DNA from: Haberlea rhodopensis
Lineage: Eukaryota > Streptophyta > Magnoliopsida > Lamiales > Gesneriaceae
Direction of reading: 5' to 3'
Assembly (NCBI GenBank): GCA_907163345.1
Contig: CAJQUN010000023.1
Location: 7,450,598 to 7,514,597 of the forward strand
Length of the DNA: 64,000 nt
The translations under genes and the position numbers were made by a program. Shown here piece by piece: positions 37,001 to 50,900 of this stretch. The notes below the pieces were generated by a model. The model made no database searches and was not told where the DNA came from. It saw nothing but the letters and a program-made list of their open reading frames with translations. How positions within the stretch are numbered: position 1 is the first letter of the stretch; the number at the start of each line of letters is the position of its first letter.

Positions 37001-40000
37001 GCTTTCGAACTCCCATGTCCGAAAAATTAGCATCGTTGACTTTTGGTGCCGGAGGCTCGTTCCCTTTGCCCTATTCCTTTCAGGAGATAGTGCTAGAATC
37101 GGCTGCGGGTTGTTGGACAACCCTTATCCTTTATCGCAATGTTTCACTAGTAAGATAACCTATCTTACCTTTTCCATGAATCAGGATCAAAACAGATAGA
37201 AACCATTGACGAAAATCCAACTCATTTGATTTGTTTTCGGGTGATTTGTAATGAAATATTTACATCTCTGGTAGAGAAAAGGAGCAACTATGTTAACAGG
37301 CCTGGTTGAAATGCTGGATGAATCAGCCTTTCTTGATACTGAATCATTCATCGCTAGGGCAAAGTATTATTATACTATAAATATTTATTTATATATATAT
37401 TTACTTTAACAAGTTTTGGTACCGGCAGGATTACCTGGCTCTAGATACCAGGAAAACAGAATTGAAAAACCTGATTTTATTGAATGAAAATGCCACAACA
37501 CTTCATTTAGATTTTAGAAGCACCTTTATTATATACAAGGTTTTGAAACAAACAAAACGTGTTCTGCTGAACTAAATTAGGATATTAATATTATAAAGAT
37601 TGAATCAAATAACAAAAAATCCTTCCGTTTTACTGTTAGGATCTGATCCCAATAATCATGGGGTTTGGAATTCCCACAAGAGGTAAAAGACATTGTTGAA
37701 GGAATTTGATCTTATCTCTGGGTATTAAACATCACGGATGCAACTTTTCATCATGAAACGCCATTCTTTCTCTTTACTAGCTGTTACTAGAAGTTATTTG
37801 TAATGCTTGCTTTGTATTCATTTTTTGGACTTATTCTACTACTTTGTACAGATTGCAAAGCTGCAACTATTGGATTCTGAAGGCCCTGGGTTGAGCTGGA
37901 TTTCTGCGTTTGATATTGGCAGCATTGTTGAAGGAAAAGTTCATGAAACTAAGGATTTTGGTGTTATAGTTAGCTTTGAGAAATATAGTGATGTCTATGG
38001 TTTCATTTCGCATTATCAATGTAAGTCACAGTGAGAATATTAATGTTACCAGTTAGTATTTACCTGGTTGAAAATGACATTCAGCATAAAATGTTTCAGT
38101 GGCTGGAACCACTGTGGAAAACAACTCTACTATTCGAGCTGTGGTTATTGATGCTTCTAAGATAGAGCGCCTTGTGGATCTAACTTTAAAGCCAGAGTTT
38201 AGTAATAGACCAAAACAAGAGAGCTCCATCGTGAAAAAAGAAAAGGTTAGCCTTCAATTGTTTACAAGTATAGTCAGGATGGTTAGTCTTTTCTTCTTGC
38301 ACTCAAGCATGCTTTGATGTGATAATTATCCATTGGTAGTATATATAGACTTCACAGTTCATTTGTGTCCAGGGCATGTAGGTCTAATCGTTTTTTATTT
38401 TATATGGTGACCGATTCACATTTCTTTCCCATTCATTTTTTGATGTTAACTATTCTTAATTGCAGAAACGCAAGAGAGGAGAATATAAAAAGTTGGAATT
38501 GAATCAAATTGTAAATGCTTCAGTCGAAGCTGTGAAGGAAACTTACTTGGTTAGTTTTCTAATCTATTAATATATGTTTTTCTTATTACCTGATAAGCTT
38601 CATGTAACTGTTAAACATTTCTTTTTTTATTGCTCAGGTCCTCTCAATTCCATCTCATAATTTTGCCGTTGGCTATGCATCAATAACTGATTATAACAAT
38701 CAGAAATTGCCACCTAAACAATATACCAATGGAGAAAGGTAACTCTGCCATTGTGTTCCCAAGGCCTGGCTTGCAGCTTTGTGGTTAACCTTTTCTTGGG
38801 AGGTGTAGCTCTTAGGTTTGTGCATCATGAATCATGATATGAAATGAAAATAAGCCCATGAGTGCGACATAATCTTGTTCTTAGGTAATAAGCGATTTAA
38901 TGTAATTCTTGTTAGGAATGCTAATCTAACATCAATTTTTTTGAAGAATTAATCACATATTGTATGCTATATTTATATGTTCCCGGTGTAGGCCAAAACA
39001 CTGTTGATTTTTAAACTTTCAAGAACAGGCAAATATCTTTATAAAATTGTAGTATGTGATATATAGATAAGCGTTTAAAAGATACAGTTGCCTCACAGAA
39101 GTGGATGATGCTTGCAAAAATAAGTCAATGATGCTGTACATAATAATTTTTTGGGAGCTTAATCATGGAATAATGTGGTTTGTACTATTTAACATATAAG
39201 CTGAAGAAATATAAGGTGGTCTTTTGCTTGAACTTGTATTTCTAGTTTTCGCACAAATTTCTTGTTTTCAGCATAGTGGAGAGACCTCTTATCTAGGAGT
39301 AACTCCTTCCTCTGCCCTTTCTTTAGGAAACGGCATTCAAATACAAGCTTGAACTTTATGGGGCCTGCTAAGGAGTATATTTGGATATTGTAATCAGTTC
39401 GAAAAAAAATTGTGGACAATGCATTATGCAGAATGTAGGGGTGGTTAACGGATTGATCCGGTCCGGAACCGGCCGGTTCCGGATCCGATAATCCCGCAAC
39501 CGGTCCGATCAGTTAAGGAACCGGATCCAACTCGGAACTGGTTGGACCGGTTCCAACCCGGAACCGGTTTGTTTGAATTTTTTTTTTCAAAAAATCTAAC
39601 TTATATTAGCTTAAATAAAAAATAAAAAATAAAAAATAAAAAAAATTGATCCGGTTCCGGTTCAATCCGGAACCGGATCCGTTTAGTCCGGAACCGGTAA
39701 GATACCGGTTATGGAACGGTAGAATCGATCCGGACCGGTTCGGAACCGGTTAGCCCGGTTCCGGTTCCGAACTGGGCTAACCGGTCCGGTTTCGGGCCGG
39801 GTCCGCATTGACCCGGCCCGTTAAGCACCCCTAGCAGAATGCATGTGTGGGTGTGTATTTGATTAGATTGGATGGCTGGAATTGACAGCCGGCAAATCTG
39901 ACTTGACAGGCTCTAAATGCCGACAAGTTTTTTTTTTATCAGGTAAATAAAATTTATTAAACAGAAAAAGAGTATCAGAAGCACTCAGAAGTTTGTAACA

Positions 40001-41919
40001 AACAAAAAGAGAACGCAACAACTAAAAAAACATAACAGAAAGCTAAAAGACTAAACAACTAACAAGCAAATATAAGGTTCCTCCCTCATCCAATCCGAGA
40101 AGACATAAGGGGTCTATTATTGATGTATTTTATCCAAAACCAAGATCTAAATTTGATTTGCGCCAACAAATCGACTTTCATCTCCTCTTGATTTCCAAAA
40201 ATGAGATTGTTCCTATGTAGCCAAATTCTCCAAATCACCGCCATCCAAATTGCCACGCATCCCTTCATGCCTTTTTTATGAGGCCAAATTTTTGAATGCT
40301 GCACTAGATGATTCATTAGGTCCGTATGCAAAACAGTTGAGAATCCTAGCCACTTGTAACACTTCATCACAGAGCGTAGGCCTCCGAGCAGAAAAGAAGA
40401 TATTGAGAAGATTCTTCAGCAAGTAAGCAGATGTCGCACAAATCTGAGTTTGACCCGATTAAAATTGATCTTGAGCACAGATTTAGCTTGGTCGGAATTC
40501 GATCAAGAAGAACTCTCCATGAAAAAACATTAATTTTATTTGGAATAGACGAATTCCAAACCACCTTGAGAGCCGATTTCAAATTATCTTCGATGGAAAC
40601 ATCCTCCATAAATATAGTATGTGCCGATTGCACCGAGTATTGATTGGATGTATCATGCCGCCAAATCCATATGTCTTCATCCCGATTCAGCGAAAACCTG
40701 TTCACCATGGTTAGTAAATCAATAAATAAATCTTTCTCCCGATCAAAAAATTCTCGTCTCCAATCCCAAGCCCACTCCCATAAGAATATCTCAGTCCCTG
40801 GCAATAGAAGCTAATCTAGGAAATTTGTACTCTAAAGGAATGTCCCCCACCCAAATATCCTTCAAGAATCTTGTTTTAAGACCATTCCCCACCTTTCTAC
40901 GTAGACCCCCCAAGAACCAATTTGAATTATCGTGAAACACAAATTTCTGGATGTCTCGGGTTCCAGTTCTGATTACCATATTTTGACTTTAAGACCTCGA
41001 ACCATAATGTATTGCTACCATTAGTGATTTCCCAACCCCATTTACCTAATATTTCCTTTGGGTTTGCCATTTATCATATCAACCTGTGAAAATTCTGAAG
41101 ATATCTGCCTGTGAAAATTCTGAAGAGAGATGAATTTTGAGTTACTGTACTTTTGAGGAACTGTTTTACTTGTTATTTTCATGCTCCAGTTGATTGAACT
41201 TTTTGATGCAGTGTCACTGCCACTGTAGTGGCTCTTCCAAATCCTACAACATGTGGGAGATTGTTGTTATTACTTAAATCTTTAAGCGATGGTACGGAGG
41301 CTTCCCGTTCTAAGCGAGCGAAGAACAAGTCTAGCTATGATGTTGGTTCTCTTGTACAGGTGGAGGTGGGGATCATTTCTTCCTTAGTCAAGCCTCATGA
41401 CTCTTCCAGCTTTCAAATGAAGAGTGACCATTATATTTCAGCGCAATTATGGCCTTCATTTCTATTTCTTTTGTTTGAATGCGTCTGTTGTTAATTTTCA
41501 GATTACTGAAATAAAGCCTCTTGAACTCAGACTTAAATTTGGTTCTGGATTTCATGGAAGAATACATGTGACAGAGGTGGGTGTCTTTATCTTATTGAGT
41601 GTATATGTGATTGAAGATAGTTTCTTTTCATTCCATCCTTCTACATATAGATTCATTTTGTGAATGATTCCGATGTACATTGACAGGCAGCTGATGATAA
41701 TTCTAGTGAAAATCCGTTAAGTGACTACCGAGTTGGCCAAACACTGTCAGCAAGGATTGTTTCAAAGGGTAGCATGCCATACAGTAGTAAAGGAAGTTAT
41801 CCATGGGAGTTATCCATAAAGTCTTCCATTCTAAAAGGTAGGCATCATCATTATCATTTATATCTTGAGCTACACATGAAAGGTGGTGCTGTTCATGACT
41901 CCATGTATCCAATTAATGC

Positions 41920-41956
<37 letters not shown>

Positions 41957-44900
41957 CTAAGCCTTTAATCCCAATGAATTACTAGCTGACCACGAGTTTT
42001 TTTGAGGAGCATATTAGTTAACCTAAATTCTTATGATCCTGTTACTGCTCTGTATTACTCTTTAATCCCCACATGCTTCTTGTTTACTAGCATATTTATA
42101 GTTTGAACCACATTATTTTGCTGACTTTTTTCTTCCGTTTAGTTCTTGATTATGAGGTTATCCATAACATTTTTACCATGATTTGTATGCATGAACCCGG
42201 AGTGTTCTCTTTGATGATCACCTGTTCTCCATTTTAGGTGTCAATCATGACCACCGTGAGTATTATTGGAAGCAATTATGTGGTCTGTGCTTTTTCCATT
42301 TAGAGAAGCATTAAAATGATGCCGGAAGCCTAGAACTTGATTATATTTATTGAATATATGATTAAACATCTAAGAAGAGCATCCTAAATATGGTTCTCAC
42401 AAAAAAGTGTTCAGCCTTTGGATGCATTTATACAGGTGCAAATGTGGCAAAGTTCTTCATTTAGTTCCTGACACATGCTTTTTATGTGCATTTGTTTCCC
42501 TTTCCTCCAGCAACTTCAGTTTTATGTAGTCCTTTTTACCCTTATTTTCGTTCCTAGTCTGATTGTGCTTAACCCTTGGTATCTGCATTTTTATGATTTC
42601 ATGATGCTACTTGCCTGTTATCTTGAATGATATGCCTAACTATTACTATGAGGCTTAAATTTGATGTTTGCTGTCCCATCAATGATCTTCCGAAACAATA
42701 AATCTCCATACCACTCTATACTTTCAAATTGAGATACTTGAAGATCTGAATGGAAATCAGTAAATGCTTTTTGAAATTCCATTTTAAATACAGGATCCAG
42801 TGACATCGGTGGTTTAATTCCTGCTGAAGATTTTAACTATTCGTATGGGCAACATGTTTCTGGTTTTGTGTATAAAATTGACCATCAGTGGGCCTGGCTT
42901 AGTATATCTCGAAAGGTGAAGGCTAAGTTGTATATCCTTGATAGTTCATGTGAGCCTTCTGAACTTTCAGAATTCCAGAAGAGGTTTTTTGTGGGCAAAG
43001 CTCTGTCTGGTTATATTATTAGTATAACTGAGGAGAAGAAATTACTACGTGTGGTTTTGTGCCCGTTGGCTGTTGGTTGTGGGGAACTTAAAAAGAATGA
43101 TCCTTACTGCCTTCCAAAGTTCCATATATTTGAAGGTACCTATGTGGGTGGCAGGATTTCTAAAGTTCTTCCAGGTGTTGGTGGATTGTTTGTCCAAATT
43201 GATCAACACCTCTACGGTAAGGTTCATTTTACTGAACTGACAGATGCATGGGCCTCTGACCCACTTTCTGGTTATCACGAAGGACAGTTTGTCAAATGCA
43301 AAGTTCTGGAAATAAATCATACTGACAATGGGACAGTCCACGTTGATTTGTCTCTGCGATCAACTTCCAGTGATAGACATGATCTGAATCTCACTGAACA
43401 TAGTAGTGGCATGTAAGTCTAATTTTTTTTTTTGGAGTTATCTTCACTTAATGTAGACTGAGAAATAGATTATAAATGCATGCTGTTTGGCGTTGTTGGG
43501 CCAGACACCACATAGGAATGCAGTTTATTTTGTTTATGAGGAAAGAGCATGGTGAAATTTCTGAATCTAATAATTTTGGTGTTGGGAAAAAATGAATGGG
43601 ATGCAAGAGAATGGACGGTGTGAAGTTTAATATTTATTTAATAATTTATCTTATCAGTTATTTATAGCAATAAAAATATTAAAGCCTCTTATTAAATAAT
43701 GCTTTCTCTTTTGATAACTTATTTCCTACCTTTTCCTTGGCAGCTTATGGTTCCCTTTTTTCTTTCCATGCAATTTTGAAGTCACTCTTATTTCGCATAT
43801 TTTACTGAACAAACATGCAATGAGTTATGATGAAAAGGTTGTAGAAAAGATTCCGGCATTTTGCATTTTCAGGCTATGAATTACGACCAGATCTATGAAA
43901 AGATGCCACTTGCAACAGATATACCTCCATTTATTATGCAGTTGAACCAAAATATTCTTATCTGAATCAGAATAATGTCAAAAAAAATGTGTGCTGTCTT
44001 TTTGTTGTTGAACTATAACTCATGAAACATATTTATGAAACGAAGTTATGCGCACATTTATGCACTTGAAACCCAATTATGTGGATATCCGTCAGTCAGT
44101 TTGACAAATGATATGAAACAAATAGAACAAGCTCAAAATATTTTGGTTTGCTTATATTTTTAGATTCTGTCCTACAACCTGGATTTCTGATCTACAACCT
44201 GGATTTGGTGTAGTTTTCTTTTATATTTAAATTGTAGAAGCACAAAATATTTGTGGTTTGGTTCCATTTTGGATTCTGACCTACTACCTAGGTTTTTGTT
44301 TTTGTTTTTTCGTATTGATTTAGGTTGTTTCTCACATAGCATATATTAATCAGAGTATGGTCATGGAGTTGTTTATTGGAACTGTTGTTACAGTCTCAGA
44401 TGTTAATTTCTCTTATTAATTGGTTTCAGGCATTCTTCTACGCAGCACGTGGACAAAATAACCGACCTCTGTCCTAATATGGTTGTTCAGGTAGTGATAA
44501 AGGTTTCAACTCACGGACTTCCATATATAGCTTTTTTCTTCTCGTCTAGCAACTACTGATTTTGCGGGTCCTTTGCACTTCATTCGTGTTGTCCATGTCA
44601 CTGGGTGAAGTTCTTCCCCCCCCCCCACCCCCCCCCCCCCACCCCGCACTGTGGTGTGCAATGGGTATTAGAAACTTAACTTTATCGTAGTCCTCGTCAT
44701 TTTTATATGTTCCAATGTTACAGTGAAATTTCATAAATATCCTTTGTAATGTGTTTCATAGTCATTCCATTTCTTTCTTCTTTGCCCAAATTCTAGATAA
44801 TTGTCTCATTGTTTGCTGCAGGGTTATGTTAAAAATATCTCTGCAAAAGGATGTTTTGTGATGCTCTCACGGAAGATTGATGCAAAAGTTCTTCTTTCCA

Positions 44901-47900
44901 ATTTATCAGTCAATTTTGTTGATAATCCGGAAAAAGATTTCCCTGTCAGAAAACTCGTGAATGGCCGGTAAGTGTATGTTTGGTGCAGCTCCATGTTAAT
45001 GTCACTATGCAACCATTGACATGTTTAATGCAGGGTGCTGTCTGTGGAGCCGTTGTCTAACCGTGTTGAATTAACTCTTAAGACTTCAATTGCAAGCAAT
45101 GGGCCAAAGTCTGATGCTTGTTCTTCGAGTAGCGTTACTGTTGGAGACATTATTTATGGGAGAATCAAGCGTGTGGAATCTTACGGATTGTTTATATCTA
45201 TTGATCAAACAAATGTGGTTAGTGAACCTTTTTCGTTGAGTCTTAATTCTAGCTTCCAATCCTGATTTTAATAGTTCTGCTGAGAGTTGTTATGATCCAA
45301 ATTGCAACACAGAGAAAATCCAACAAAGTACTCACACACGATAGATTACTGGAATGCAAATGTATTGAAGCTGAAATAAAGGAAATACAATAGAAATCTG
45401 AAAAGCATACAGAGATTTGTACTCTCCAGCCTACTCTCCGAGGAGAAGAATTCTTCACGGCCCCAAGAAAATGCTTATCTCACCTATTTATGCTGAAAAT
45501 CTGATATGAAATTCTACCCCACTAGCCCCATCTTTTATTCTGAATTCCTCCCTCTTTCTAATCTTATCAAACTAACAGTGCCCCCTTTGTTCACGTAACC
45601 GTTCCCCCATTGTTCACGCTTCTTGGGCCTTTCTTGTTGGGCTTTAATACTAGCATGCTTCTAACTTTTTTCCCTAAACTACCTCCCGCTTGACAACAGC
45701 CTTACCACCAGGCTGGAGTTAATAACTTTCCGGTCCCGATTCTGATCCCATATCTTGTTGGCATCAATTGCTTCGCTATTGAACCCCAGCCTTCGAACCC
45801 ATCAGTATCACCCAATGACTGCCATAATCAAACTTCGCCCTTCCCATTACCTCCTCACAGCTAACACATACTTCTTCAACACTCACCACTATAATAAACC
45901 CATAATCTCTCATCCCCATCCAATTTCTCCCGATAGTCAACTCATACGCATCTATTCCAGCTTTAAGGCTCCTCAATTTTTCTTCGAATAGCTTCAAGTT
46001 CTGTCCAACCTCTCTATCAACCGAGCCCAGCCAACAAAACCCCAATTGACCTAACAATTTCACCCCTTTTTCACCCCAATCCACAATTGCATACATTTTA
46101 ACCAATAAATCTTCTGTAATAGACCACAGGAGCTGCCGACACTCGCTGTCTCCCATCGGCAGTTCGCCGCGGCCTGGCCATCGGCCGAACGCTGCCGCCG
46201 GCCCAATAATTGTTGTGGTCCAAATTGCAACCTACATCACTAACCCATTCTCGAACCCCTAACCCAATAGCTTGTGTATTCCCCATTTTTTCACCGCCCC
46301 ATCGCCCACGATATTTTCCCTCCGTCGCCTATCGTGAAACTCATCCCATGATCTTTTCACTCCGCCCATCGCAACAACATGATACCGCCGCCTCTCCCAA
46401 TTCAAAGTCTTCCTCCCCCCATATCTCTTAATTAATTCATCTGCCATCACCTCCCCATGCCAGTAAGAAATCTCATCTTCCTTTTTCTGGTGCCAACCGA
46501 ATGATTGACCCTTATAATGAAGTGATTGTGTACTGAATTGCTGTACCCTTATGATGAAGTGATTGTGTACTGAATTGCTGTAGCACAGTGAGGTGCGTGA
46601 TTCGCCCCACATCAGGGAATCGTTCAACCGGCTCAGTTTTGAAAACAGTAGCCATAGATTTCCAGCTACTTGGTGCTATGGTCTCCTTATCCCTTTTGTT
46701 TAGATTCTGCTTCTTTAATAAGCACCTTAGGGAATCGTTCCAACGACTCAGTGCATTTCTCCTAATTCTTTGCCTTCAAATGCGTCCAATACTTCTGTAA
46801 GCACTTTGTCCTTCCCCCCATCACTTATTCCACGCTCCAATCCTTCAGAACCTGACCCTGGAATCTGCATCGCAATCGGCCGTGTGTCCCCCAATTCCTA
46901 CTTGATAATTTCTTCTGTTTCGTGTTTCATTTCGTTTTTTCAACATCGGTTAATCATTTATTGCGTGATTTGTTCCCAAGTGAGGTTGGGATACAAATGT
47001 AGAAGCAAATAAAACCGGATATCAGTCACACCTTGCATAGACATGAATGCGATCTGTATCCGGTGTTCCATGGCGTAGAATTGATATCGAAATATCGCTC
47101 TGCTTCCAAAATCCGTTGCATGGGATCTTCGCCAGTAAATTCTGCCATCGCAGCATACCCGAAATTCCTTAACAAATTGTTTTCTCTTTCCCCTACCTCG
47201 AACCCACTCTCGGGTGTTTCTGTTGGTAACAGTGGCCGCTTCTCGAATGTGTCGTGTGCAATACCAGTGCTATTGATCTCCATTTTTCTGTATCTCCTCA
47301 AATTGATCGAATCCGGCAGGTCGGACCAATTGTTACGATCCAAATTGCAACACTGAGAGAAAATCCAACAAAGTATTCCCACACTATGTATTGAAGCTGA
47401 AATAAAGGAAATGCAATTGAAATCTAAAAAGCAATACAAAGATTTGTATACTTTCAGCCTACTTTCCGAGAAGAAGAATTCTTCACGGCCCAAGCAAATG
47501 CTCGTCTCACACTATTTCTGCTGAAAATCGGATATGAAATTCTACCCCACTAGCCCCCTCTTTTATTCTGAATTCTTACATCTTTCTAATCTTAACAAAC
47601 TGTCCCCCCGTTGTTCACGTAACCGTTTCCCCCAATGTTCACGCTTCTTGGGCATTTCTTCTTGGGTTTTAATACTAGCAAACTTCTAACTTTTCCCCCA
47701 ACTGTTGTGACCGAGTTTGTTTTTCCCTTTTGGGGTTGGGGGCCGAGGGTGGTCTCCCGTGCTCCTATCATACCAAAGGTTGAAAAAGCATGGTCCATAC
47801 TCATTGTTTCCATGTTCGGTAATATATCATACAAAATGCTAGAGATTTTCCACTGTCTGATATTGTTTAAGCTGTACTCATTTGCTGTTGATACTTTACT

Positions 47901-50900
47901 TTTACAGGTTGGGCTATGCCATGTTTCAGAGCTTTCAGATGTTCATTTGGTCAATATAGAGACAAAATTTAATGTAGGGGAAAGAGTGACTGCAAAAGTT
48001 TTGAAGGTAAGTCCATTATTACTACTCGCATCCGGAACAACGTGGCCAATATATTGACCTATAACATGTCTAGAATGGAAAAACAAGGGAATGCAAAAAG
48101 ACAAACCAAATGAAGTTCTTAAAGTTCCTTCCAACAATGACGACGCTTCTTGATGCTTGTTTGGCCTCTTTCAACTATTTATGGCAACTTACCGTGTTGT
48201 ATTAATGTTTCTTTATAATTTTTAGGCCACCATGTGTTCAAACCCTCGGTGTGTTTGCTGATTGATTAAAGAGTTGTTGAGTGAACCTAGTGAGTGTTCA
48301 AAACGTCAGCCTCCAGCAAAAATGTTGTAAATAAACACATCCTTCATTATAAAGAGTATAATTATGTTGACATGAAGTTGTACTAATTGAAAGACAGAGG
48401 TAAACACCACGATACAACCCATTTAGAAAGCCATCAAGATGGGAAAGAAACAAACTAACAACAGAGAGAACTTTCTTTTTCCCCTACTCGCTGCTAGTAT
48501 AACTGAAATTAGATTTTTTTCTGATGCTTGCACAATCAAATCTTCCACCCTTTTTTTTCTCCCTCCCTTGTTGCACGTGTTCAGCTCCCTCTCTGAATAC
48601 CTTGTAGCCTGTAGGTTTAAATGATGGGCCTCCACATTTCAGTCCTTTCTTTTTGCTGAAATTAAGCTTGTATCATATATCAATTCATGGTCTCAAATCT
48701 TTTTTTTCGTAGGTCGATGAAGAGAGAAATCGAGTTTCTCTTGGGATGAAGAAATCGTACTTCAAAGATGAGGAAACATTGCAAATGATTTCAAGGCAAA
48801 GACTTGATGATGACGTTGAGAAAAATGGTTCTATGTTAGTAGCGGAATCAAAAACATTGCTACAGAGCAACTCTGCTTCAATTGAGAACACTAGTCTTGA
48901 ATTTGACAGTGGATATCATTCAATGCTAGCTGAGTTTGAAAATAGGGCTCATGTTCCACCACTTGAGGTTCCTCTTGATGATATAGAAATATCAGATAAT
49001 GAAGTTGATGTTGATCATGTTCCAAATGCTGCTAATGCAGAAGCCGATGAAGAGAAAAACAAGAAGAGTGCGAAAAAGAAAGCCAGAGAGGAGAGGTAAG
49101 GGCACAATGCATTAATAATTTCTTTTATAGAACGCGTACTTATGAAATCACAATTACACCTGTCCAAAATTCATAACCCTCCTCTCAGTAAATCAAAATT
49201 ACACCTATGTCCACTGAAATTTAAACATGTTTTATTTTTGATGTGTAAAAAAATTGTGATATTCCCTTTTACTTCTCCATCATGGTTGATGCATAATGAT
49301 TATTTGATGGATAGTTTGTTTTGTCTTGATGTACCTCTGAAGATATGTTTTTATGTGGACAGAAACAATTGCTCCTAATGATTTTTACTTAGACTTAACT
49401 ACAGAAATCAGTTGCATTGTAGCTTTTGATTGTAATGTCTTTAAAATATCTGAGCAGGGAACAAGAAATAAGGGCTGCCGAAGACAGATTGCTGGAAAAA
49501 GACATCCCAAAGAGCGCCGATGAATTTGAGAAACTTGTTCGAAGCTCGCCTAATAGTAGCTTTATATGGATAAAATATATGGCATTTATGCTCTCTTTGG
49601 CAGATATTGAGAAGGCACGATCCATTGTTGAGAGGTAAATGGTATCAATATGCATTTTTATCTTATTCTAATACATGAACTTTAATTTTATAGGCTTTTT
49701 GGTATGACAAACATTTGGCACATTTGGCTCTCGTGTAATTGTCATTGTTGATCAGTAGCGAAAAGTTGATGTATAGATGCTACAACTGATCTTGGTGCTT
49801 TATTGACATCTTGTTACTATTTTTCATTTTTTGCTGTACAGGCCATCACATGTTTTTTTTTTTTCAGGCAAAACATAATAAAATATAAATAAGTACCAGA
49901 GGTACTAAAGAGAGTCATACAAAACAACTAAAAACATAACCACAATGAAACTCCTACTTAGCATATCCTTGACCAGAACTACGAAGAACTAATAAACAAA
50001 TTCTAGGCTCATGTCTCCAGTCCCAAAACGAGGACCCCAATGTATGAACTCCTCTATTACTAATCCAAAACCATGATCTAAAATGATTAATTCTAACAGA
50101 TCTCCCTTGATATCGTCAGCTCCTCGGAAAATAAGATTATTGCGCAGCAGCCAAATGGTCCAAATGATTGCTTCCTAGATAGTCATCCACTCCTTCTGTC
50201 CCTTGGCATGCTTCCACAGTCCCTTGTGTTGCAATAAACGTTCCACGGGGTCCGCCGAGAGTACTGTTGAAATTCCCAGCCATTGATAGCATCTCATCCA
50301 CAACTTATAAGATTCCGGGCAAATGAACAACACATGTTGTGTGGTCTCTTGATTATCATGACAAAGAACACATTCTTCCGAATCCGAACCAGCAAAAATA
50401 TTTCTTTGACGGAGGTTCGTTATAGTCGGGATCCTGTCTCTGATCACCCTCCACGCGAACGCCGCCACTTTTGTTGGTGCACACGTCCTCCAAAGTGACT
50501 TGTAGATCATCGCGGCGTTCCCTTCCGCACCTACTTCTGTTTATTTTCCAGAGCTATTTTCCAGAGCTTCCCGACTTCTTAATCTCATCCTCACTTGCAT
50601 ACCATGCAAATTTTGTCCTGTGTATCTCACTTGAAGTGCTAAATCATCCTTAAGTAATCCATCCTTTTATCTTATTCTAATACGTGAACTTTAATTTTAT
50701 AGGGTTTTTGGCATGACAAACATTTGATGCTACAACTGATCTTGGTGCTTTATTGACATCTTGTTACTATCTTTCAGTTTTTTGCTGTACAGGCCATCAC
50801 ATGTAATAATTAAAACGTGTACTTAATTAGCTTCTGTTTATTTTCCAGAGCTTCCCGACTTCTTAATCTCATCCTCACTTGCATACCATGCGAATTTTGT

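Larger units (their letters stand above)
45288..47700 (-). mobile_element. Short non-autonomous LTR retrotransposon in RRP5 intron 32
   Basis: Two ~0.38 kb direct repeats (45288-45676 and 47331-47700) enclose 1.65 kb. On the - strand the LTR starts TGGGGGAAAAGTTAG and ends GGATCGTAACA. A purine tract AAGCGGGAGGTAG lies next to the left copy. A gag-like remnant is beside the right copy; no protease, RT or integrase is present. The outer flanks (AGAGT versus ACTGT) only partly match, so the insertion is old. It is probably a gypsy-derived LARD/TR-GAG-type element. Confidence 0.75.

Noticed and set aside
40431..40643. 70-codon + strand ORF in intron 25
   Set aside because: It is the antisense shadow of the L1 zf-RVT region on the - strand.
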